Below are positions 1-4,616 of a DNA stretch of 10,273 nucleotides, piece after piece (position 1 is the first letter of the stretch; each line of letters begins with the position of its first letter). Below the pieces are notes generated by a model. The model made no database searches and was not told the origin of the DNA. It worked only from the letters and a program-made list of their open reading frames with translations. The stretch covers positions 1 through 10,273 of the forward strand of contig CADCVI010000099.1 of assembly GCA_902806105.1 (NCBI GenBank). Direction: 5' to 3'. This stretch comes from an uncultured Rubrobacteraceae bacterium (GTDB taxonomy: Bacteria > Actinomycetota > Rubrobacteria > Rubrobacterales > Rubrobacteraceae). A program made the position numbers and the translations under genes.

Positions 1-1
1 G

Positions 2-196
2 GCGGCGATCTGGACGGCGGTACTCGCGACCCTTGGGACCGGCGACTACGAGTCGCTGAAGGTCTCCGACATCGTCGAGAAGCTGGACGCGTTCTCGGTG
101 GAGCAGCTGGAGGAGCTTCGCGCCCACGAGAAGCAGGGCAAGGACCGCGAGACGCTCGTGGAGCAGATCGAGCGGAGGATAAAGCTCTTCTCGTAG
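2..196 (+). CDS. 3' end of a helical protein of unknown function (partial)
   Basis: An open frame enters from the left edge and ends at TAG 194-196, giving 64 visible residues. The first part (AAIWTAVLATLGTG) is mildly hydrophobic. The rest is strongly charged and predicted helical, with the pattern DYESLKVSDIVEKLD, then FSVEQLEELRAHEKQG, then DRETLVEQIERRI. From memory, this resembles a short helical module seen at the C-terminus of various actinobacterial proteins, where 'LSxEELxxLRxYE...NRxTLLExIxRxI' is typical; no function can be assigned from it. G/C-rich third positions support real coding. The gene is followed by a strong terminator at 226-262, so it ends its transcription unit. Name and N-terminal domain lie outside the window. 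Confidence 0.75.
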   Translation, partial: AAIWTAVLATLGTGDYESLKVSDIVEKLDAFSVEQLEELRAHEKQGKDRETLVEQIERRIKLFS

Positions 197-225
197 TAGT
201 GGGCAGCACCTCTTCGAGGTAGCAG

Positions 226-262
226 AAAAAGGGCCGGGGAGATAATCTCCCCGGCCCTTTTT
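226..262. terminator. Perfect bidirectional rho-independent terminator
   Basis: Bases 226-242 (AAAAAGGGCCGGGGAGA) are the exact reverse complement of 246-262, with only TAA as loop. The stem core is GGGCCGGGGAGA, and its A-run and T-run flanks provide a U-tract for both strands. It lies 30 nt past the plus-strand stop at 196. It also faces the minus-strand OsmC gene that ends at 447, so it can insulate two convergent genes. A second small hairpin (ACCTC-TTC-GAGGT, 208-220) precedes it. Confidence 0.93.
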
Positions 263-446
263 GCGTCCTATACGCACGCGTATCCGGTTGCCGGCTCATC
301 CCTTTCCGGTCCCTACTGTTACCGGCGTCGTACCCAGTTTCTCACTCCCGGCGCCCTCGCGGCTCGCGATTTCTACTAGCTTCGCGCGGTCTGAGGACGG
401 CAGGGTGAGTATGCGCGCAGAAGGGCGGAGGTTAGGGTAAGCCCAC
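263..446. other. Intergenic region between convergent genes
   Basis: I see no convincing gene here. The stretch contains CGTATCCGG (279-287) and ACTGTTACCGGCGTCG (315-330), both with close relatives in the next intergenic gap (999-1007 and 1133-1148). A short hairpin GCCCAC-CTAC-GTGGGC (441-456) covers the OsmC stop codon, but without a T-run it is a weak terminator at best. Confidence 0.5.
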
Positions 447-908
447 CTACGTGGGCACCTGTTGGCCCGATCCTTCTCCAGAGCCGATCGTTATGACCTT
501 TTCGGAAGTGAGGGTGCGGTGCACCGGGCACTTGTGGGCGATTTCTAGGAGCTTCGAGCGTTGCTCATCGCTCAGCGGCCCTTCGAGCTCGATGCTCAAC
601 TCGATCGAATCGAGCTTCCCGTTCTCGGTCTCGCACGCTTCGCAATCGTTGGCATGTATCCTCGAATGCCGGAGCCTGGTGGTGACGCCCTCGAGGGGCA
701 TGTCTTTTCTCTGGGCGTACATCGTCACGGTCATCGCCGTGCACGACCCCAGAGACGCGAGCAGTAGATCGTAGGGGTTGGGCCCCTGGTCGGACCCTCC
801 AAGATGCGGCGGCTCGTCCGCCGACAGCCGGTGAGATCCGACGAAGACCTCGTGGTGCAAGCCTTCCCCGTCTCCACGGACGACTACTTCCTTACGGTCC
901 TCGCTCAT
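447..908 (-). CDS. OsmC family protein (peroxide/thiol stress type)
   Basis: This is a cytoplasmic OsmC/Ohr-superfamily protein of 153 residues; the family reduces organic hydroperoxides through a pair of cysteines. Numbered from the start chosen here, the first reactive Cys is C56 in ASLGSCTAMT after the NPYDLLLA helix, and the second is C127 in HKCPVHRTL. Both are in the expected places and the length is normal. An extra CxxC (C89-E-A-C92) sits in the variable loop, as in the YhfA-like subgroup that I recall. A longer reading starts at ATG 926. I prefer ATG 908 because GAGGAG sits 5 nt upstream of it (CGAGGAGCTTCTATG), whereas the upstream ATG has only a distant AAAAGG. The gene appears monocistronic: it faces the terminator at 226-262 and has its own candidate promoter at 955-984, with an 11-bp repeat array further upstream. 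The exact substrate (peroxide or another electrophile) is not readable from sequence. Confidence 0.93.
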   Translation of the reverse strand: MSEDRKEVVVRGDGEGLHHEVFVGSHRLSADEPPHLGGSDQGPNPYDLLLASLGSCTAMTVTMYAQRKDMPLEGVTTRLRHSRIHANDCEACETENGKLDSIELSIELEGPLSDEQRSKLLEIAHKCPVHRTLTSEKVITIGSGEGSGQQVPT

Positions 909-954
909 AGAAGCTCCTCGGTCCATCGAGAACTATGCCTTTTCCCCGGAGGGT

Positions 955-984
955 ATGCTACACGATCCCTCCGGCACGCCTCAA
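955..984 (-). promoter_or_regulatory. Candidate sigma70-type promoter of the OsmC gene
   Basis: Read on the minus strand, TTGAGG (979-984) and TAGCAT (955-960) are separated by 18 bp. Each hexamer matches 4 of 6 consensus positions. It would give a leader of about 40 nt before ATG 908. Assignment is by eye only. Confidence 0.35.
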
Positions 985-1033
985 GCAGCCCCACCGCTCG
1001 TATCCGGACCCGCTGCTACGCTTTTGGGTAGGT

Positions 1034-1077
1034 CCGTTACCTTTCCGTTACCGCTCCGTTATCTTCCTGTCACCCGG
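1034..1077. promoter_or_regulatory. Four 11-bp direct repeats, OmpR/PhoB-family operator type
   Basis: Four consecutive 11-bp units are visible: CCGTTACCTTT, CCGTTACCGCT, CCGTTATCTTC and CTGTCACCCGG. The core GTTAC/GTTAT/GTCAC begins at 1036, 1047, 1058 and 1069, an exact 11-bp period. Tandem half-sites with one-turn spacing are typical of winged-helix OmpR/PhoB-family regulators; actinobacterial GlnR (GTnAC-n6 half-sites), MtrA and PhoP sites have this geometry. The array lies about 50 bp upstream of the candidate OsmC -35, a usual place for an activator. The repeats are seen directly; the regulator's identity is inference. Confidence 0.55.
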
Positions 1078-1096
1078 GCGGATTACAAAGGAGTCA

Positions 1097-1154
1097 CGGA
1101 CCCGGCGCCAACCCCTCTCCTTTCCCTTTTCCACTATTACCGGTGTCGGGTCCG
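1097..1154 (+). other. Possible structured RNA: 13-bp stem with pyrimidine-rich loop
   Basis: CGGACCCGGCGCC (1097-1109) can pair with GGTGTCGGGTCCG (1142-1154) over 13 bp if transcribed on the plus strand. Two positions are G-U wobbles that would be A-C mismatches in a minus-strand transcript. The 32-nt loop is mostly C and T and contains ACTATTACC. No promoter was recognised, so this is only a candidate. Confidence 0.2.
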
Positions 1155-1303
1155 CTCCTCGTTCTCCCCTGAGACACCCCCACCAGGCTGCCCCCCCAGG
1201 AGGGAACGCCTTCCGGTGCGGCCGCCGACCCGTCGGCCGGGCCGTCGGTCCCGGGCAACTCGCCCGCTATGCATCGCCTCTCTGCTCCGAGGGTGTCAAG
1301 AGC

Positions 1304-1334
1304 CAAAAAGCCGGAGCCCCGAAGGACCCCGGCT
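1304..1334 (-). terminator. UUCG-tetraloop terminator of the small hypothetical gene
   Basis: On the minus strand the RNA reads AGCCGGGGUCC-UUCG-GGGCUCCGGCU followed by UUUUU. The 11-bp stem includes two G-U pairs that are mismatches on the plus strand, so the structure is built for minus-strand transcripts. It lies 18 nt past the TGA/TAG end region of the 84-residue gene. Confidence 0.88.
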
Positions 1335-1351
1335 CGGACCCGCCTGAAGCC

Positions 1352-1606
1352 TCAGTCTATGTTGCTGAAGATGAGGACCTCTTTCTCAACATCCCAGTAC
1401 ACGGCGTCCGCGTCGTGGAAAAAGTCCCTCAAGACCTTGGCGTCGTCGGCCGTGGGCATGATTAGGGCTTCTTCGGCCCCGTTGTCCAGGATCAGCTGGT
1501 AGGAGAACTTGCCGTTCTCCAGGGCTCCCTGGCTGCTCCAGTTGGAGTGGACGTCGGTAACCTTCCGTACCTTTATCGCCGACTCGGTGTTCTGTGTGTC
1601 CGCCAC
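1352..1606 (-). CDS. Small conserved-looking hypothetical protein, 84 aa
   Basis: I do not recognise a named family. The protein is soluble and acidic, with a probable beta-rich centre (GKFSYQLILDNGAEEALIM), a helix (ADDAKVLRDFFHDA) and a terminal strand (AVYWDVEKEVLIFSNI). It has no signal peptide, membrane segment or cysteine. An in-frame ATG exists at 1621, but the AGGAGG of a strong ribosome binding site (1613-1618) would then lie inside the coding sequence directly after that ATG. With the GTG at 1606 the same AGGAGG sits 6 nt upstream, so I take GTG 1606 as the start. The gene has its own -10-like element upstream and a strong terminator downstream, which argues for a real, independently transcribed gene. 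Function is unknown. Confidence 0.75.
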   Translation of the reverse strand: MADTQNTESAIKVRKVTDVHSNWSSQGALENGKFSYQLILDNGAEEALIMPTADDAKVLRDFFHDADAVYWDVEKEVLIFSNID

Positions 1607-1673
1607 CCGGCTCCTCCTCATCCTCGTTTACCCGACAGCCATGCTGTACCCGCAAACTCCAGACACAAACGGA

Positions 1674-1709
1674 ATAATACGAGGAGAGAGGTCCCGATAA
1701 CCCCGGACC
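1674..1709 (-). promoter_or_regulatory. Possible -10 box and adjacent inverted repeat for the small hypothetical gene
   Basis: On the minus strand TATTAT (1674-1679) would be a good -10 for the gene starting at 1606. No good -35 is seen at 17 bp (TTATCG lies at 15 bp). The inverted repeat GGTCC-N10-GGACC (1690-1709) falls over the -35 position and could be an operator. Confidence 0.3.
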
Positions 1710-1941
1710 ACCTTACATCACCAATCTTTCACGTGGGATCGCAAGGTTACCGCCCCCGCGATCTTCGAGCCCCTCCGGGGCCATATCCTGAGGCACCTGA
1801 ACACCGCTGATCAAACAACAAGGCACAACCGAAGGGGACGTTTGCGCCTCGATGGGGCCCATTGGGCAGCGCTTTGCGGAGGTCTTCTGGAGAAACGCAA
1901 CCCGACGTGGGGCTGGCCACGGGACCACGACGCATGGTTGC

Positions 1942-1970
1942 CACCACGTGATCCCGGGATTTCGGTGGTG
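1942..1970. promoter_or_regulatory. Large dyad over the -35 region of antiporter 1
   Basis: CACCAC (1942-1947) is repeated inverted as GTGGTG (1965-1970). Nested inside is the perfect 10-bp palindrome ATCCCGGGAT (1951-1960); the two symmetry centres differ by only half a base. It ends immediately before the extended -10 at 1972, where a repressor would block RNA polymerase. It could alternatively form a hairpin only if transcription started further upstream. Confidence 0.4.
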
Positions 1971-1971
1971 T

Positions 1972-1980
1972 TGTTACAAT
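1972..1980 (+). promoter_or_regulatory. Extended -10 promoter element of the antiporter array
   Basis: TGTTACAAT contains TACAAT (5 of 6 consensus positions, 1975-1980) preceded by TG-N, an extended -10. No -35 consensus is seen at 17-18 bp. Initiation about 7 nt downstream would be at or next to the GTG at 1989. Confidence 0.5.
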
Positions 1981-1988
1981 CTTCGTAG

Positions 1989-3614
1989 GTGGGGCGGCGA
2001 GGCCGGGGGGGCGTTCTGGGCGAGATAGAGTTTCTCATAGTTCTGCTCGGGGCCGTGGTGCTGCTCGCGCAGCTCGCCCGGCTGTCAGGGGTGCCTTACC
2101 CCATCGCCCTGGTCCTCGGCGGGCTCGCGATAGGGTTCGTCTCGACGATCGTGCCCGGGGTCCCCGAGGTGGAGCTGGCGCCGGAGGTCATCTTTCTGGT
2201 CTTCCTACCGCCGCTCCTGAACTCGGCGGCCTTTCTCTCGTCGCCGCGCGACCTGCGGGTCCACCTCCGGCCGATCGCGCAGCTCGCGCTCGGGCTCGTC
2301 CTCGTGACGACGCTCGCGGTGGCGGTCCTGGCGCATTACCTCTTCGGCCTGCCTTGGGCCGCGGCCTTCGTGCTCGGCGCGATCCTCGCCCCTACCGATC
2401 CCGTGGCGGCCGAGGGGATCTTCCGCCGTCTCGGCGTACCAGAGCGCGTGAGCACGGTCGTGAGCGGCGAGAGCCTGGTCAACGACGGCTCGGCGCTCGT
2501 GGCATACCGGGTGGCGGTGGTCGCGGCGACCGCCGGCGGGTTCTCCCTGTGGGAGGCGGGCCTCGAGTTCCTGCTGACCGGCGGCGGCGGCCTCGTGCTC
2601 GGCCTCGTACTCGCCAGGCTCCTCCTGCCCCTGTGGGCGAGGTTGAGGGAGCCGTCGATCCTGATCACGACCTCACTCCTCCTCCCCTACGCCGTCTACG
2701 TGGTCGCCGAGGAGCTGCACGTCTCGGGCATCCTGGCCGTCGTCTCCTACGGCCTCTACCAGGGGTGGCGGGCCCCCAGGCTCTTCTCGGCGGCCTCCAC
2801 GCGCCTGCAATCCGCCTCCTTCTGGAGCACTACGGTATTTATCCTCGAATCGCTCCTGTTCGTCCTGGTCGGCCTCCAGTTTCCGGTAGTCCTCAGGGGA
2901 CTCGACGGGACGACCGTCCCAGAGGCCCTCCTCTACGCAGCACTCGTCTTCGGGGTGGTCGTCGGGGCGCGCCTGATCTGGTTCTTCACAGTGCCCTACC
3001 TCCACCCCGTCCTCGACCGAGTCTTCCGCAGGAGCTACCCGCGCGGCTCGTGGCAGGAGCGGCTCGTCATGAGCTGGAGCGGGATGCGCGGCGCGGTCTC
3101 CCTCGCGGCGGCGCTCGCCATTCCGCTGACCGTCGAGGGCGGTGCGGCGTTCCCGGGGCGCAACCTCATCGTCTTCCTGACCTTCGCGGTGATCCTGGCG
3201 ACCCTCGTGTTGCAGGGGCTCACCCTGCCCCTGCTCATCCGCTCGCTGCGCATAAAAGCCGACGACGCCTCAGCCACGATAACGGAGCTCAAAGCCCGCC
3301 TTGTCGGCGCCCACGCCGCCCTCGCGCGCCTCGAAGACCTCTGCACCAACGAGCCGGTGCCGCCCGGCAGCCAGGAGCAGATGCGAGAGTACTACGAGGG
3401 ACGCATCCGCCGGTACACCGCCGGGGTCGAGGCCGGTGGCGCGACTGCGGAGTACGCACAGAGCGCCGCCTACTGGCGCCGGTGGCGGATGGAGCTCTTC
3501 GAGGCGGAGAGGGAGGCCGTGATCTCCATGCGCGACAGGGGTGAGATCAGCCCGGAGATCATGCGCCGCGTCGAACGCGACCTGGACCTCGAGGAAGCAC
3601 GCTTCGCGGGTTGA
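1989..3614 (+). CDS. Na+/H+ antiporter, CPA1 family (antiporter 1)
   Basis: An integral membrane cation/proton exchanger of 541 aa with about 12 hydrophobic segments between residues 13 and 420. Family landmarks are FLVFLPPLLNSAAF (69-82), the ion-site Asp D137 in LAPTDPVA, the Asn-Asp pair N165-D166 in GESLVNDGSAL, and R367 in SWSGMRGAVSLAAAL. The Asn-Asp pair is the arrangement of electroneutral CPA1 exchangers. A soluble tail of about 120 residues follows (from residue 421), helical and ending in RRVERDLDLEEARFAG, a motif shared with the paralog at 6187. The start is uncertain: GTG 1989 has no Shine-Dalgarno but sits 8 nt after the -10 hexamer, which suggests a leaderless start. Alignment with the paralog would place the N-terminus near CTG 2016, preceded by a G-run. 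The gene begins a plus-strand array; the MDR enzyme follows after 47 nt. Ion choice (Na+, K+, Li+) cannot be read from sequence. Confidence 0.94.
   Translation: MGRRGRGGVLGEIEFLIVLLGAVVLLAQLARLSGVPYPIALVLGGLAIGFVSTIVPGVPEVELAPEVIFLVFLPPLLNSAAFLSSPRDLRVHLRPIAQLALGLVLVTTLAVAVLAHYLFGLPWAAAFVLGAILAPTDPVAAEGIFRRLGVPERVSTVVSGESLVNDGSALVAYRVAVVAATAGGFSLWEAGLEFLLTGGGGLVLGLVLARLLLPLWARLREPSILITTSLLLPYAVYVVAEELHVSGILAVVSYGLYQGWRAPRLFSAASTRLQSASFWSTTVFILESLLFVLVGLQFPVVLRGLDGTTVPEALLYAALVFGVVVGARLIWFFTVPYLHPVLDRVFRRSYPRGSWQERLVMSWSGMRGAVSLAAALAIPLTVEGGAAFPGRNLIVFLTFAVILATLVLQGLTLPLLIRSLRIKADDASATITELKARLVGAHAALARLEDLCTNEPVPPGSQEQMREYYEGRIRRYTAGVEAGGATAEYAQSAAYWRRWRMELFEAEREAVISMRDRGEISPEIMRRVERDLDLEEARFAG
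3180..3208 (+). repeat. 29-nt exact repeat shared by the two antiporter genes (copy 1)
   Basis: Bases 3180-3208 are identical to 7390-7418. Both encode the TFAVILATLV membrane segment. The repeat is in direct orientation within two paralogous genes, so it reflects duplication, conserved coding or local gene conversion. Confidence 0.85.
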
Positions 3615-3661
3615 AGCACCAATATCATTAGTCGACCGCACCCACGCGAACGGAGGATGGA

Positions 3662-4606
3662 ATGAAGACCCAAGCGATCCTCGTAGACCCGAACGCCCCC
3701 GCCAGACTCTCCCTGGGCGAGAAAGAACTCGTGCCCCCCGCACCGTCCGAGGCGCTCGTCCGGGTAGCCGCGGTCTCCCTGAACCGCGGCGAGGTAAACC
3801 GCTCCCAGACGGCCGAGGCGGGCTTCAACCCGGGCTGGGACCTGGCCGGCAGGGTCGAGAGGGCCGCCGCCGACGGGACCGGCCCGCCGGAGGGCGCGAG
3901 GGTCGTGGGGCTCATGTCAGCCGGGGCGTGGGCCGGGCTCGTCGCCGTCCCGACCATCGCCCTGGCCGAGCTGCCGGAACACGTCTCGTTCACCGACGCC
4001 GCCACGCTCCCGGTCGCGGGCCTCACGGCGCTCTACGCCCTGGAACATGGCGGCAACCTGCTCGGGAAGACGGTGCTCGTGACGGGCGCCTCGGGCGGGG
4101 CCGGGGACTTCGCGCTCCGGCTCGGACGGCTCTCCGGCGGGCGCATCGTCGCCCTGGTGAGGCGTCCCGAGCACGAGTCCATCGCTCGCGAGGCGGGCGC
4201 CCACGAGGTAGCCGTCGGGGAGGCGGCTAAAGCCGCGGCGGGGTTCGGGCCGTACGACCTGATCCTCGACTCCGTCGGCGGCCCGGTCCTCGGCGGCGCC
4301 CTCTCGATGCTCGCCCCCGGCGGGAGCTGCGTCGCCTTCGGCGGTTCGGCAGGGTACGACGTAACCTTCGACGTCCGGGACTTCTACCTCACCGGCAGCG
4401 CGAGCGTCTACGGCTTCATCCTCTTTCACGAGGTCCTGTCGCGCCCGGCCTCGGCGGGGCTCGCGCGCCTGGTCTCCCTCGTCGCCGAGCGGAGGCTCGT
4501 CCCGCGCGTGGAAGTAGAAGCACCGTGGGCGGAGGTCGGAGAGGTCGCGCGGAGGCTGCTGGACCGGGGCTTTACGGGCAAGGCCGTCCTGCACGTCGAG
4601 GATTGA
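3662..4606 (+). CDS. Quinone oxidoreductase-like, zinc-independent MDR family enzyme
   Basis: A soluble NAD(P)H-dependent reductase of the medium-chain dehydrogenase/reductase superfamily, 314 aa, normal for the QOR/zeta-crystallin branch. Residues 1-110 form the GroES-like substrate domain (EALVRVAAVSLNRGEVNR, then NPGWDLAGRV, then GARVVGL). The Rossmann part follows, with LPVAGLTALYAL (116-127), the dinucleotide loop VTGASGGAGDFALRL (140-154) and the second strand/loop ending RRPEHE (167-172). LILDSVGGPVLGGAL (200-214) is the typical central segment. I see no zinc-ligand Cys/His pattern, consistent with a zinc-free reductase of quinones or enones. ATG 3662 is supported by GGAGG at 3652-3656 (spacing 5). 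An out-of-frame ATG at 3657 makes a two-codon ORF (ATGGAATGA) overlapping the real start. The upstream antiporter ends 47 nt before; the kinase begins 10 nt after the stop, so co-transcription is very likely. The natural substrate is unknown. Confidence 0.9.
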   Translation: MKTQAILVDPNAPARLSLGEKELVPPAPSEALVRVAAVSLNRGEVNRSQTAEAGFNPGWDLAGRVERAAADGTGPPEGARVVGLMSAGAWAGLVAVPTIALAELPEHVSFTDAATLPVAGLTALYALEHGGNLLGKTVLVTGASGGAGDFALRLGRLSGGRIVALVRRPEHESIAREAGAHEVAVGEAAKAAAGFGPYDLILDSVGGPVLGGALSMLAPGGSCVAFGGSAGYDVTFDVRDFYLTGSASVYGFILFHEVLSRPASAGLARLVSLVAERRLVPRVEVEAPWAEVGEVARRLLDRGFTGKAVLHVED

Positions 4607-4616
4607 GGAGGGGCTG

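Larger units (their letters stand above)
909..1351. other. 443-nt non-coding gap upstream of the OsmC gene
   Basis: No open frame here looks coding; the overlapping ones are rich in Pro/Arg/Ser and lack domain-like patterns. The gap holds the OsmC promoter candidate (955-984), an 11-bp direct-repeat array (1034-1077), a long-range stem (1097-1154), a GC-rich stretch with CCGTCGG repeated at 1230 and 1242, and the terminator of the next minus-strand gene (1304-1334). Confidence 0.6.
1607..1988. other. Divergent intergenic region, 382 nt
   Basis: No coding sequence is convincing here: open frames exist on both strands but none has a good start signal or domain-like composition. Visible signals are a -10-like box for the minus-strand gene (1674-1679) next to the inverted repeat GGTCC/GGACC (1690-1694 and 1705-1709), two CACGTG hexamers (1730-1735 and 1945-1950), a small hairpin GCCCC-TCC-GGGGC (1769-1781), and the dyad plus extended -10 just before antiporter 1. 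Confidence 0.55.

Noticed and set aside
411..440. A nine-codon ATG frame (MRAEGRRLG) before the OsmC stop
   Set aside because: Too short, with no ribosome binding site or conserved context.
935..1465. Plus-strand frames of 130-176 codons across the OsmC upstream gap
   Set aside because: Pro/Arg/Ser-rich translations, no Shine-Dalgarno, and they run through the minus-strand terminator and into the 84-aa gene.
1713..2038. Three overlapping minus-strand frames in the divergent intergenic region
   Set aside because: No start signal and no domain-like sequence, and they cover the promoter and dyad of antiporter 1.
2354..3544. A 396-codon plus-strand frame inside antiporter 1
   Set aside because: It is a shifted reading of the antiporter, dominated by Arg/Gly/Pro, with no start signal.
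3657..3665. ATGGAATGA mini-ORF overlapping the MDR start
   Set aside because: It is explained by the Shine-Dalgarno and start context; the in-frame ATG 3662 with GGAGG is sufficient, and no regulatory role can be supported.
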